Positions 24,400 to 37,730 of a DNA stretch of 64,000 nt are shown one piece after another. The notes beneath the pieces are model-generated. The model was not told the origin of the DNA. It made no database searches and worked only from the letters and a program-made list of their open reading frames with translations. The DNA lies in the NCBI GenBank assembly GCA_013397695.1, contig VYZI01000105.1:336737-400736 (forward strand), read 5' to 3'. Origin of the DNA: Centropus unirufus. Lineage: Eukaryota; Chordata; Aves; Cuculiformes; Centropidae. A program made the translations under genes and the position numbers. Numbering within the stretch: position 1 is the stretch's first letter; every line of letters starts with the position of its first letter.

Positions 24400-24963
24400 C
24401 CCTTTCCTGGGCTGTATCAAAGGAGGCGTGGCCAGCAGGTCAAGGGAGATGATTCTCCACCTGTACTCCACTCTTGGGAAAACCCATCTGGAGTACTGTG
24501 TCTAGTTATGGATTCCCCATATAGGGGGAGAGAGAGTTGAGGTTCTTCTGTCTGGAGAAGAGAAGTCTCCAGGAAGACCTCATAGTTCCTCTGTAGTTGT
24601 AGAGACATTTCAGTAGTGTAAGTGGCCCTACAAGAAAGAGGAGGGAGGACCTTTTACAAGTGCTTATAGTTATAGGATGAGGGAGAACAGCTTTAAATTG
24701 GAAGACAGAAAATGAGACAGTAAATTAGACATTAGAAAGAAATTCCTCACGGTGAGGGTGGTGAGGTACTTGAACAGGTTTCCCAGGGAAGTTGTGGGTG
24801 CCCCATCGCTGGAGGTGTTCAAGGCCAGGTTGGATATGGCCTTGAGCAGCTTGATCTAGAAGGAGGCATCCCTGCCCATGGCAGGGGGGTTGGAACTGAA
24901 TGATCTTTAGGTCCCTTCTAACCAAACCATTCTAAGATTCTATGATCCTACAATTCTATGATT
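24400..24963 (+). mobile_element. CR1 LINE fragment including the ORF2 C-terminal remnant
   Basis: The copy starts in the CR1 ORF2 tail. Translation from about 24407 reads LGCIKGGVASRSREMILHLY and continues into HLEYCV, followed by an in-frame TAG. This is the conserved ORF2 C-terminal region, which in intact CR1 contains LYSALVRPHLEYCVQFW. The 3' UTR then follows: CTGGAGAAGAGAAGTCTCCA, a part with GGAGGGAGGACCTTTTACAA, GGGTGGTGAGGTACTTGAAC and GTTGTGGGTGCCCCATCGCT. It ends with ATCCCTGCCCATGGCAGG and octamer tails at about 24932-24963. Stop codons and substitutions show it is dead. Confidence 0.93.
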
Positions 24964-27900
24964 GAAGAATATCAAAGTACCACTTTCTCTATGTAGAATA
25001 TGCGGCTATAAAGGAAATTATGCTGAAAAAACACAAGAAAAGTAAAAAATACAAAGAAAATTGAGTTTCTTATCCTCCAGATTGACTTTTAGATTTGGAC
25101 AGATATATGAAAAATCATTATCTGCAATCAAATTACCAATGACTGGACTTAGACTATCTCTGCCGCCCTTACAGTAAGTCACTAAACCAGTCCATTTTAA
25201 TTCATATCTGCACAGAAAGTCCAGATATAGTCATAGGCACCTAGAGAGTCCTAACTTACCTAAATATGTCTTACAATTAATAAAATAATTAATTAAAGCA
25301 GTAAAACTTCTACCTGTGGAGACCATCCAATTACCAGGATTCATTCACCTGTCCTTTGTACCTCCATCAAGAAGTTGAAGGCACAGCTCAGATGTGTTCT
25401 GGGCTTGAACAAAATGCCAAACCCATTCTGAACAGCAAAATCCACCAAAGAATTAGTCTATACCTGCTGAGGACTTGTTTCCTTGCAACACATACATTTG
25501 CCAAAGAATTAAGCAACACTTTATTTAGGTGGTAGTGAAAGGATTACAAATAGGGTTCTCGGGAGCATTTCAACTTCATGAATTTTCTCTGTATGAAATC
25601 TTTTTGCTGGTCCACAAATCTCACTTGGACTTAATGGAAATATCAGTAACACGATGCCAAATAATCATCCATAGGAGAAGCAAGAAGCATAAAGGCTCCA
25701 TCCCAACATTTTATGAACTGCTCAGCACCAGCTCAAAAACCACAGAGATGAGGCAATGCACAATAAATATCTAGTTAAATACATTGATTAAATGCACATT
25801 GAACTTGGATAACTACAGTTGAGCCTGCTCTTTTGGGTACTTTTTTTCTTCCAGGTTAGAGTTTTTTTAGACCCAGGCAGATCATCCCTTGGTATCTGGA
25901 CTTGGTGCTACGCAAATCTACAAGAACTATGTAATCCTTGAAATCTGTAGGTGTGCGAGGCTAAACAGGCTGATTAAAAGCAAGAGATAAAAGAGAGTCC
26001 TGAACTGAGAAGTTGTGATGTTGGCTTGGTGAGACACATGCTGTTATCAATTTCTCAGTGTCTCTCCAAGGTCAAAACCTGACAGTGGCGTGGTGACCCC
26101 AGTGTCATTATTTGAGTCTACTGCACATTATTAAGGAGATGTTCTGTTGTTCAGATTTGGCCCTTGGGCAGACAAGGAACAGGAAAAATCCTCTTTTATT
26201 TAGAGACATCTGTTTTAAGATATTAACTAGTAAATAATGCATAAGTTGGGATGGTGTTTTGGCACCATAGCAATGCATAGCTGAATAAAACAAATAAGAA
26301 AGAGAAACATGAAATAAAACTGAATTTTACAGTTGGTCCATTTCTTGCCAGCTAAAGATAAATAAGTTTGGAGACTAAAAGCAAAGAGGAACAATTTTTT
26401 TTTGTTTATTTGTTTTACCAAAGCTAACATTTCCCCAATGCATTGCATGTTCATTCCCACCAAGTAATGTGAGGATCCTGTCCTATCTGAGAAGGAGGGA
26501 GGTATATTATAGCATGGTTAATAGGAAGCAACCCTCCAGTCACCCACCCTTCCCTAGCTCAGTTATTTATGAACGGTTTCAGAAGCCATCACAAATTTCA
26601 GGAAAACCTTCTCTAATTTTGTATTATGTTGAAATACTGTGGCATAACTTGTGGCTGTTCAGTCTCACCAGTAGCTCATCCACTGCAATGGAGAAAAAGG
26701 TGAGGAGACGGCTAAAGGCAATAGAATCTTCACCTTCCTCTAGTAAAAATGCAAGTCAATGTTTCTTTTATTACGTTTGTTTTCTGTAGGAATAAACTCT
26801 CACTATCTGTGCAAGAACTGAGTTTTCATCTTCATCTGTGTTGAAGTCACCAACTGGCTCAAATGGATGTAAAGTTTAATTATAATGCAGTTTTTCTGCT
26901 CAGGGGAACTGAAAATCCTGCCATGTTTTCTAATGAGTTTGGAAGAGGATCAGCGTCAGTGGGAATTGTATTATAGGCTCAGGTAGAACCTAGATTTGGT
27001 TATTTTTATGCACTTGGAGGCCAGTTTACAAAGTTGCTCAAGTAAGCACTTCCCAATATTTTATTTCCATCAGAAAGGTTTCATCCATCTCTCTGAAGAA
27101 CATCATTGTGAACTTGTTCTCACATCATACAGCCAGGGATTGTCTTTGTGCATGGCATGGTGCTTTCTTCAATTATGACCCCGCCTACAGGTTCCTTTTC
27201 TCCTCATTGTTGTTGGGTCTTTGTAATTACAGGACAGTTTGTTTATCATCTATACTTCAGGGGCCCCCACAGACCCACGTAGGGTCATTGCTATTGACCT
27301 ACCTACAAATATTTTTCTTATTACTGTTCTTCTGGATGCTGCAGCAATACAAATGATATCATAAGAGTGGATGATCTTTTCTTCCTGGCAAAATGAGAAT
27401 TCAACCAGAGAGCAAAGAGAGGTCAGTAAAGTAAGACCAGCAATTGAGTGTGCATTTCTAAAAACATGAAAAAGTTCACTTCCATAGGGTATATGAAAGG
27501 CTCAGATAGCACAGAACATGATTGAAGTACCATTATTCACATACCGTTCATGGAATTTGAAGCTGTGATGTGTGTTCTGAAGGTGCTTCAATGGATATGA
27601 TAGAGTAGAAACAATGACAGGTTCATAACTGAACCTTTTATGTCAGAAATTCATATTAATCCAAGAGGAATTTCAAGCATTGATGGTGTTGGCCCACAAA
27701 GATATGAAATTGTCTTTTAAAACATTACTCAGCATTGCTGGCCACCTCAGAAACTTTTTCTAAATCTTGCCTTAATTAATTTCATTTGGATATCCATAGA
27801 ACGCAGACAGAGAAAAAATTCTTCAAATCCAAGGCATTTCTAATGTAGACATCCCCCATCCTGCTTCAGAAAAGAGGAAACTGGCCTTTTTTGCTAAACT

Positions 27901-29330
27901 TGGAGTCACATGGAAAGCGAAGAATATCCCAAAGTCTAAGGCCAGTGCAGACACTGTAATCCTGCTCAACGATATTTCTGTGTGATGCTCAACCTTTCTT
28001 TGCAAATAGTCATTTTTCATTATATTGTATCAACATTTATAAAATCTGATGAGCCTGAAAAATGTATAAAAGGGATTAAATGAGTTTAGCAGAGATCTGA
28101 AGAGTATTTTGCATTTTTTACAGGTTTAATATGTTCCTCTGTGTTTAGTGTATCTCACTCATTACAAATCCATGGAGAATATACCAGAATTAGTAAATCT
28201 CTTTCATTTACTTACTGAGAAGAAAATGTTTAATAGATGTCATATGAATTTTGCAAATTGTTCTTGTTCTGATGATGATTAATAGGAAACCATGTAAAAT
28301 GTATAAATAATTTCTAGTCTTGAATTAGCATTCTCTCATACTTGAATCCAGGGAATAGATGGAGGCTCAGGATATTTTTATATACTTGTTTTAGTCATAT
28401 TTATTTCTTACCTGAGCTCCATATGAGAACTGAAATAGAAGCATGTTAAAGGATGGAGATGCAAGTGACATTGCAATTATATGTAAAGGACACTATGGGG
28501 CAACTCTGAATAAGCACTCAGTCAGTTTCAAGTTGCCTTGATTAAAGAAAAGCCTGAGAAATGCTTGTACTATGTTGTTTTGGGCTAAAAAACTAAAATC
28601 AGAAGACATGGAAAACAATATAAGTGGTATACCTCCTAACTCTGAGTGAAGGTTGACCTGCTAATAATTTTCCACTGTCAATTAGAATTTTAATTAAGGT
28701 ACTTAAATAGTGTTCCTTAAGATTTTATTAATCTTTTAAACAAACTGAAATTTTTTTAGATTTTTTTTTATGAGCAGTTGCTTTTTCTGTTAATGGCGAT
28801 TGAGAATGTTTATTTGGGTCATTTATTCAATCATAGTGATGCTGGGGGCAACATTTACTGAAGTCTATTTGAGTGGTAGGAAATCTCACTAGCAGATATA
28901 TGAATCAAATCCAGCCTAGACCTGTACATACTCAGAAATTTCATCTCACATGATCTCTTTAACTGAAACAAACCTGTGAACCTCAGGAGAAGTGTTTTCG
29001 TGGCATAAAAGTTGAAAATGTAATTGGTATCAGATCATCCTCTTGTTGATAGACTCAGCAAATCAGTGAAATCCTTATTCAAATAATGGAATTGTACTGA
29101 ATTTTTGTACTACAAAGGGATCAAAATACTTTAGACAATCTGACTCAGATCACTCAAGTTACTTGAAATGATCTGCATCCTAATATAATTAGGAGAATAA
29201 TAAGGAATAATAATTTCTTGAACTGGCTGAGTAAGAAAGTTTGATAGAAAACCTGTATGTTTGCCCAGTCTTCCTCATTATCATCCATTAAACCTTACTC
29301 TACTATTCAGCAGGCAATGCTTAATTACTA

Positions 29331-29348
29331 GCAAAAAAAAAAAAAAAA
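29331..29348 (+). repeat. Poly-A tract
   Basis: A run of about 17 adenines follows TTACTAGC. Nothing upstream resembles a processed transcript or LINE tail that I recognise, so it is called only as a homopolymer. Confidence 0.8.
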
Positions 29349-30337
29349 GGTATGCAAAGCTTTCAAAATCATATGGAATTTCAGAAAAAAGGTTTCTCCA
29401 ATCCGAGCTACAAATCCCTTTTGAAAAACAATGCCAGTGAGACTCCCTATATTCTTCCACTTTGTTTAGGTAATATCAACAAATGCACAGCTGCCTTTAC
29501 TCCTCTACCCCTAACAGAACTTTATTTTTGGATGACTGCCACATTTATACAATTGACAATATTTATACAATTAACTTGGCAAAGGGAAAAAACCCCAAAT
29601 GTCTTCATCTTTCAGTTTGGCACAAGAAGTTTGGACATCAGGGAAAGTTATTTACCACTTGAAGGTCTATTTGTGGAATCTTGGGTTTCAGATCTGATCT
29701 GTTTTTCTGTCACTTCCAGTTACTTATGAGTGTCTTTGTATTCTGTTCTGATTTATAATTAAAAATGACTCTATTTCCTACAAAGACTTTCCTGCCAAAT
29801 AATGAAAAAAGTAATTGGAATGTTGTCTTGCTGTTAGTCACAAATTTTGTGTTTATTTATTTGCCACAAAGTAAAGGATTATCCTTAGCCAGCAATTAAT
29901 TCAAAAGTGTTGGTCCCTATTCTGTTCTATTATTATTCACATGCACTCCCTTATCAGTGATTTATGTTCACAAAGTACCTGAGCTTGCACTGATATCAAT
30001 AGCCGCTAGCTAGATGAAGTAATTGGTCCATCTCATTATATGTTATCACTCATCCAAGTAGAAGGCAGCTCAGCTCCTCAGGTATTCTATCCGAATGTGA
30101 AAATAATTAGTGCAAATAAAATTATATGGGGTGAATTTCACCCTCAAGCTTTAACCTTCTTTCTTTTAAAGTTAGTAGCAATATATTTTCATTTAACTAT
30201 GTAAAATATATTTTAGTGGATATATTTTGTTAATGGCAATATTAAATTTAAATTAAACTTTTTTTTTTACTTTTTTAATTCTTGATATTTTAAGACTAGC
30301 CACCCTATTCCAGGCATTGAGAAGGTTTTCCTCAGAT

Positions 30338-30353
30338 ATCAGGATATCCTGAT
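30338..30353. repeat. Perfect 16-base palindrome
   Basis: ATCAGGATATCCTGAT equals its own reverse complement. It has no spacer and stands alone in unique DNA, so it may be incidental. Confidence 0.9.
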
Positions 30354-32970
30354 TTAATTCTAAAATTTCTCCACTTCTAGCAGTCAAGATGGACCTTTCT
30401 GCACTGTTGTGGTTATAATCGCATTGGTTATCTTTGTTATTGAATGAATTTATCTCAGAAATCTAGGCACTTTGCTGGGGAAGATATTACTGACCACAAG
30501 GTGCTAATCTGACCTTCTTAGCCCTCTTGCTTACTTTAAGCTCCCAGTTTACACTCAGTGCATCATACTTGATCTTCACATATCCAAAATTTGGAGTTTG
30601 AAAACAAACAGTAAACAAATAATAGTCATAAGCTTCAGATGATAAAATTACAAAGAACATGTTGAAGCCTTCATGTCTGGGTACCTTTATGGTTTGTCTT
30701 ACATAGTTTTAAGATTCCTTCCTTTTTGCTTCCCTTCCAGGCAGTGGAGGTGGACTTGTGTAATTCCCATGGACAACTGGAGCTATCCAAGATGTGAATC
30801 ACATTGATGTGTAGATTCTTCTCCTTTGAATTTAGATGGAGCATAGAATACTATCCTTGCTCCTTGGGTGATTCATTTAGGTACTGAAAGTTAAATAGGA
30901 TTAATCTATGTCTGAATAATATTCTGTGTGCTAATAGTTTTTCAAGCACTGGTTGTTTGATAGAGAGCCACGTTATATAAGTATGCAATCTCTGACTGTG
31001 AGGTCTATGCTGAATTAAAAAACAATTTGATAAAGTCTGAAAGTCAAAGAACTGGTGTCTAACTCATTGTATAACTTGTTTGTACTATGGTAGTGAACTG
31101 CATTAGCTATACTTGTCCAAATTGCCCTATGTATAACATTTAAGAATAGCAATTCCTACAGAAACCTGCATTTTGAGATTATGATTTTAACTTCTTGCCA
31201 CCTAGAACAGTTTTAGTTACCAATTTACCCTACTTGTGAACTTATAAAAGATAACCCTAACAAAAAAAAAAATAAATCTCAGAAGCCCCTGTGATTCTAA
31301 TTACTCCAGATTAATTTGAAAGCCCACCATCAGTTCTAGACCTTGCAAATGTCAGCAGAAACCCAGTGGGGCCCCCTTTTCTTCAGGCTCTTCAAAGACA
31401 GAGAGAAGCTCAAAGCTTTCTTATGTTTGTCTTTCATTTCTTTGCTTCAATATTCTCCATTGTGAAGATGTCATATTTTAAACATCACTATCATATTCTG
31501 TGATCCTTCTACCTCTCCTGCCTGTGCTGTCTCTCACATAAAGATTGTACCTATGTATAAACTGGCATGCGCTTTGTGAAAATCATTCAACTAGATTAAA
31601 TCAGTGACCTCTAGATTAACACCCCTCTGATTTAGTAACACTTACGACTCTTTTTACTCTTTGTTTTGGTTCTTAAGCATTAGCACATAAAAGCTAATAC
31701 TTTCCTACTTTCCTTGTTCTAAAAGCAAAGGAAAATGATTAGTGTTATTTTGTACATTAATTTTCAAATACAAGTAATTTTGTCTCAGGTGAGAAAGCAC
31801 TTCCTTTCTTCTTTTTTCCCTCTTAGTTTAAAGTCTGTTGAATCTACTAGTCTTTACAATTTGATGTAAAAGTATTTGGTGTTGCTACTGTTAAATAGAA
31901 GCCATTTATGAATAGATTCTATTTGGAGACTAACTGGAACTTGCTACTCTTCAATTTATTTGCAGACTTTTTGCTCTTGTTAAGTGCACTGGTTTACTAT
32001 TCGGGCACTAAATGATTAACAAAGGTCCTCAGTAAGGGCTGGAGGAACAAATGACATGTTGAGGTAATTTGAATGCTATTTTAAAATACTCTTCAGTTGG
32101 GTGGAGAAGAGGGGGACTAAGCTGGGGGATTTGGGAGATATAATCCATTCCTGAAAAAGTCACTGTATTGTTTTACGTAATTTACTTGAGGTAACATTTT
32201 ATAATTTGCATGGCAAAATCAAGGCATCTAAAAATGGCTTCTTTTTTTAGGAGTTCAAAAGATGGTGTCACTTTAGTTAAAAAGCTAAGTAGTCATGAAA
32301 AAAATGTCTGAGAGATCAATCATGTCATTCATATGCCTGTGCATGTTGATGGTGCGTAATGGCTATGCACTATATGCAGTAACTCTTTCATAACACCCCA
32401 AAACCTGCAAGACATGCTACACTCCGCTTATAAACATGTCCAACGCTGAAAATATTTCTGTAAGTTAAAATTCAAACTGGAATTCATCCAAACTTTTTTC
32501 AGTTTTGAAAACTGAGGTAGAGGTGTTTTCCCCTGTTGTTTTTTGTTCTCAGATGTAATTGAGTTTATGATTCTTGAATATGTTCTTAGAGATCAAACAG
32601 GAGAGTTGTTTCCCATGTTTTTCTTACCTGGTAGAACCAAAAAGGTTCTGTTTTGGTTTCCATGCCCAAGGGATTTAAGTTAGAATAAACAAACATCTTA
32701 GTATCAGAGTACCTATGCTAAACTTAAAAAGTCTTGCAGATTCAGCTAGAAAATTTTAAAGTAACCCAAACTGTTTCTATCCTTGTCTTTCTGATGTGTG
32801 CAGCCTGCTCTGCTTGCTTTCCCAGGCAACAAAAAATCCATTATGCTATGTTATTCGCAGCTCTGAACCCTTCAAAGTTATCTAAATGCATCAATCTCTA
32901 CAGTAACAAAAAGAGCCCACACTCCTATATGAAATGTGAATTACATTTGAAGTACAGAAACTTATTTTAT

Positions 32971-33048
32971 TAGATTTAGATTTAGATTTAGATTTAGATT
33001 TAGATTTAGATTTAGATTTAGATTTAGATTTAGATTTAGATTTAGATT
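32971..33048. repeat. Pure hexamer microsatellite (TAGATT)13
   Basis: Seventy-eight bases consist of 13 uninterrupted copies of TAGATT (equivalently GATTTA, or AAATCT on the other strand). It starts right after TTATTTTAT and ends before GGGAAACTTT. No unit carries a substitution, which is unusual in this otherwise decayed region and points to recent slippage. Read on the minus strand it produces an alternating Lys-Ser frame, which is a translation artefact. It is not telomeric TTAGGG. Confidence 0.98.
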
Positions 33049-36000
33049 GGGAAACTTTATCTGGTAGGTAGATAAATGGGGCACTGAAGTTCTTAGACTT
33101 GTAACAAGAATGTCTTAGTACTGTCATTTGTCTTCCAGCCCCTAAAATAGTCAACGGATTGGTTGGATGAATTGTTAGGCTCATTGAGTGGAAAACTGAG
33201 GAAGTGAATTAATAAAGGCTGTCACACAGTTTCAGGAAATAGCATGAAGAGAGGCCCCTATGGTGCCAGACCAGTGTATTTACTGTACATCCATAAGCTC
33301 ACTCATTAAAAGGCCATTAGGCAAATTAGAAAGTGGGTAACCACTCCTCACAGCCTGTTGTTTATTTGCAGGTCAATGTAGGCTAATAGAGCTTTTTGTT
33401 CTTCACAAACACTTCTCATGATATTAACAGATCCCAGTAAAAATCCAGTTCACTTATTATCATTTCAGGCTCCCTGGAAGAGATAAATAGGATATTAAAC
33501 ATGTATAGAAGTTTAAAATGGCAAAATCCCATCTGTTCTCATCCTTCCTCTAGAAATGCAGGAGCCTACAATCCATCAGTCTTGTGGCACCAGCCAAGCA
33601 ATTAAGGGTTCTGATACAGTCCATTCAGAGTGACATGTTAGTGCTGAATGCAAAGTGAATTTCTTTATGCAATGCAGGTAGTATGGAAGCGGGGCAAAAT
33701 GGCATAGGCATTTTTCAGCACTTTTCCACCTCAAAAGAGCATTTAAATAGCAGTTGTGGAGCTAGGATGATAGTGTGGCTTGCCTCAAAACCCAAAGTTG
33801 CTCAGTTTCAAACCTGAAACTAACTCTACTGCAATAATAAACACTTTTCTATGGAGACATTATTGTGGGGCAAAGTAGTTAAAATTCCTGACAGTGCAAA
33901 TCAAACACAAAAATTGTCCTATGACTGTAAACCATGTGACAAGCATTTATGTGTGAAGGAAAATTCAGGAATTAAACTCCTACAAGAATGGTTTCAAGTT
34001 GGGCTGGGACCAGGGGTTTACTTTAAACCCAGCAGTTCTCTGTGGGATTATGCAAGATTTGAGTACGCAGCTAAATCTCAAGAAAATCAACCAGGTCCAC
34101 AGTAGGAGATTCTTGCTGGCTTAGTTTTTCTGACAGCTGGGATCTGGGATTAATAATCAACACCTTGCTAGCACGTGAGACCACTTCAGGAGGTGAACTT
34201 GAACAACTCGAGTGCTAGTATATTTCATTCCAGTCACAGCACAAGTAATGCCACATAGAATTATGATTTCTCAATTTGGGAACCTCTATTTAGCTTTCTG
34301 TAAAAAAAAAATGCCATAATCAATTAAAAAGCCTTTCATAAGAACAAAATTATGGAATACTACTCCAAATGAATCCCTGTGAAGAAATCGCATCAGGATG
34401 ATCTTGTTTACATAGATTTCATTTAGATTTTTTAGCTACTCTGTTCTTTTGAGGGCGGACACAAAATTTAGTGGGTCTCCGCTGTCAGAGATTTGCCTGT
34501 GGTTGAATGATGAATTGTCAAACTTAATTAAATTACAAGCCTTTAGTTAGAAATGTACGAAAACAGAAGTCATACTCCAGCAGAGAAGAGGGACTGTGGG
34601 TGAAGAACTCAGTATTAGGACAAAAGAAGGGGTATCCTGGAGGCAGGGAATGAGGTACAGGCAGAAGAGGATTAACGAAGGGAAAAAACCTGGAAGAGTA
34701 ATATGGGCTTGATGTAGCTTGTAGTAAAACTGGCTTATAGCAGCATTCCATTAGTGAAGACATAAAGTAAGTGTTCCATTGGTTCCAGGGAAAGATGATT
34801 TTTTTTTAGAGTGAAGTACCTCAAGAATGCTGATGACTCCTGCAGAGTTTGGAATAGTTGAAAAACATTTAACTTATCATATAGATTTCTTCTGTTTTAG
34901 TTACTTTTTACTTATGAAAAGAAATATAGTAGTTATTCTGTAACAGAATGTCAAGGGCAATAGTCAACTGCTCAACAGTCATGGAGTACCAGAAATAGTA
35001 ATAGCAGTTGCATAGTAAATAAGTTGCTTCTCTTCTGAATCCGTATTATGATTTACTCAACAACTCAGTCATGATCCTGGTTCAGTCTCTTGGCTGTTTT
35101 CTCCTACAGAAGGAATGTGGGGATTAGAGGGACCTATGGCCTGTTACAGATCTTTTATCTTTACTGACATGCAAGAATGATAATTCTGCTGTTAGGATCT
35201 TTTTTCCTTCAGATGACCCAACTGTTTTACTGTCCAGCAAAGAGGGAAAGAGTTCCTATTTATAGGAAAAGTCAAACTCTCATTGGTCAGGACTACTTTG
35301 AGACATATTTGACTTGCCTTTGAATTTGCTGACCACAGTGGCAAAATAGGAAAGTAATGAGTAAACAAGGCTGTCTGTTACTTTGGCTCACTGTAGAGAG
35401 GAAGGAATGAATGGGAGAGAACGGTGGGCAATTTATTATTACTATTTGAGGACAAAAAAAAATTTTGTCAGCTTGGCCTCATAAAAAATACTAAAATAAC
35501 CATCATCCTTATTAGATGATCCATTTAACACAGATGTTTCACATACTTTTCCATACTTCACAGCTTGAAGTGAAATTGCCATCACTGTGAGAATTGGGAG
35601 ATATGAATATTTCAGTCGTGCCTTGACGTTAAATGTCATTATGTCTCTAGTGAGAAAGAAGGTGAAATTCATCTGAAGAGTTATTGATCACTGTCTACGT
35701 CTGAACGAAGTACTCTAAGCTACCATTATTGCCAGTGAAGAGTCAAGGCTTAAATCAGCTGAGTAAGCCCTAACATTCAGCAATATCTAAAATTCTTTTA
35801 TGAACCTGAAACATCAGACAGATAAAAATCCGACCTCTGGGAGACCCAAAATCTTATGGTCTGCTAAATGAACTCCAAAAGCAGTATGCCAGGACATCTT
35901 CAATAGCACTGTGTTCTTTTATTTAGCTACCATGATGGAGTTTGTAGCTGACAGTTTAGTATGTAATTCAAGTCTTGCTAATGTAGTTTCACATCCACTG

Positions 36001-37584
36001 AATCAGAGGACTTGTTCCCTAAATTCCTGCCATGTTGACTTAATGTCCTCCAGATACAATAAAATATCAGATAACTTGGTTTTGTGTAGAATCCTACTGT
36101 AGTCATCTGAATGTAGTGTAGATGAATACCGCTTAGACTGAATTCAGGCAATTTGAATATGTCGTTCTGAACAATAGTCAAATGGAAAATTCATCTCTAA
36201 CACCATGATCCTGGCTCTGACTTGCTTGTTTGGAATTCCTTTGTTTTTGCTATTACCCATTATCCTTGCTGGCTGTCATGTGTAATTGACTTGTCCAGCT
36301 TTGGGGTTTGGCTCAACAGTAATAGCTTTTCTGCCACACCCACACAAATATTACAAAAAAAACCAACCCAAAAACCCTGCTGCAAATGATGCTGTATCCC
36401 ATAAAATACTGAGCTACTATTTCATATAAAGCACATCTGAATTGAAAACATTGGTCTTCTTAGATAGACAGTATATTTCTTTCCTCTACCTTGCCACAAG
36501 CAGGCTCAGAGAGATAATGACCCTGGCCTTAGAGGGCCACATTATTCACCTTGAACAGTAACAAGCAATGCTGTTTCAGTGTGATAACTATACTGCTTTC
36601 AAGGCCTAAATTACCTCACAAACATAGATGGATGAGCAAATAGTCTTCAGTGTGAATTGATTCTCTCTCCCAAAGCTTTGCATGCTTGCCTCTGTGTGGA
36701 TCTGCATCTTCCTCCTTCTTACAGATCTCAGAAAAAAAATAGCCTTTTTTCCTCCTTATAATACACAGTTCACCAATGAACTGAAAAATGGATACCTAAC
36801 CTAAGATGAATGCAATGCTGAAGGGAAAAGCTTTCTGATTATTTTGTGGAAGAAGAGAGAAATGATTGAGCACGTCAGAGTCCTTCTTCTATTCCCTAAA
36901 GAGGAGATATAAAAATCCACATTCATTGCATCCTTTGAACGCATACTTCAAGTGATTTTATTTTGCTCCCATATGCTCACAAAACCCAGAGCAAGTATTA
37001 ATATGGAGTTACATTAAACAGTGTTGAAGAGGAAGTCTGGAAGGGGATGCAGACACAAGAAGGTCCATAGCTTGCATGCACCCTCCAATCCTGTGATCAG
37101 ACACATAGCCGGCTGTTTAGAAGAGCTGAAATCAGGGAATGTGCTGCAGGGATGGCAGTCATGCACAGAGGACACTATCAAGGTACTGAATGCTCAGAGA
37201 ACTGAGGTGCTCTTTTAGAACAGGTTGGATGGAATACAGTCTAAGTGGCATTCATCTCAGAAGTAGTCCATGCTTACCTAGCAGATGACTTGTTCCTCTG
37301 GTCAGGTTCTGGTACGTTCTTTCTTCCTACCAATACAATATCCACTTGATAATCATAACCTACTGATATATCTGATTTCCTTACAGTGCTTCCTACTACC
37401 ACTAACTGAGATTTGAATGCAAATGTCTTTTTTTTGGGGGTGCTTTCTACAAGTAGGAAAAAAATTTGAATTGGTTAAGATTCAAGATTTGAATTGGTTA
37501 TACATAAAAAAAACATTAAGCTCTGGATGTTGTTTTTCAGCTTTTCTGTTCATAAGCAGGATGTGGCAAGGTAGTCATAACACC
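33049..37584. other. Unique AT-rich DNA, no gene seen
   Basis: About 4.5 kb with no gene or repeat recognised. The frames present are below 85 codons and lack domains. Short A tracts occur near 34302-34310 and 35453-35461. Confidence 0.5.
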
Positions 37585-37730
37585 GTAGCATTATCACAGA
37601 TCAATTTCAGTTGAAAGGGATATCTGGAGGTTTCTAACCTAACCTCCTGCTCAAAGCAGGATTCTCTTGAACTCTGCATCAGATTGCTTTTCAAATGAGA
37701 TTTCAATATCTTCAAGAGTATCTAAGCTGT
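37585..37730 (-). mobile_element. Old CR1 LINE 3' fragment, antisense
   Basis: The left-to-right sequence TAGCATTATCACAGATCAAT, TTGAAAGGGATATCTGGAGG, TTTCTAACCTAACCTCCTGC and TCAAAGCAGGATTCTCTTGA parallels the reverse complement of a CR1 subfamily 3' end. That subfamily reads AATCACAGAATC...GGGACCTCTGGAGGTCATCTGGTCCAACCTCCTGCTCAAAGCAGG in intact copies. Resemblance continues weakly through GAGATTTCAATATCTTCAAG. The copy is clearly more diverged than the other CR1s and of a different subfamily (no ATTCTATG tail visible), so it is probably an older insertion. Confidence 0.75.

Larger units (their letters stand above)
24964..32970. other. Long unique AT-rich stretch, no gene seen
   Basis: Eight kilobases with no transposon or gene that I can recognise, the longest repeat-poor block in the window. 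Frames are at most 125 codons (29352-29729, plus, just after an A tract) and have no recognisable domain. A 16-base perfect palindrome lies at 30338-30353, and a T-rich low-complexity stretch lies at about 30240-30290. Such repeat-poor DNA could host conserved non-coding elements, but that cannot be judged from one sequence. Confidence 0.5.

Noticed and set aside
18475..24963. Three same-strand CR1 copies as a segmental duplication
   Set aside because: The copies have different 5' truncation points and different small deletions, and the DNA between them is not similar, so they are independent insertions.
29331..29729. Poly-A tract followed by a 125-codon frame as a retrocopy
   Set aside because: A retrocopy tail should follow the copied gene, whereas here the frame comes after the A run. 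No parent gene or target duplication was recognised.
32971..33048. Interstitial telomere repeat
   Set aside because: The unit is TTAGAT, never TTAGGG, in all 13 copies.
32891..33184. Minus-strand protein with a long Lys-Ser repeat
   Set aside because: It is the translation of the AAATCT side of the hexamer microsatellite, not a coding sequence.
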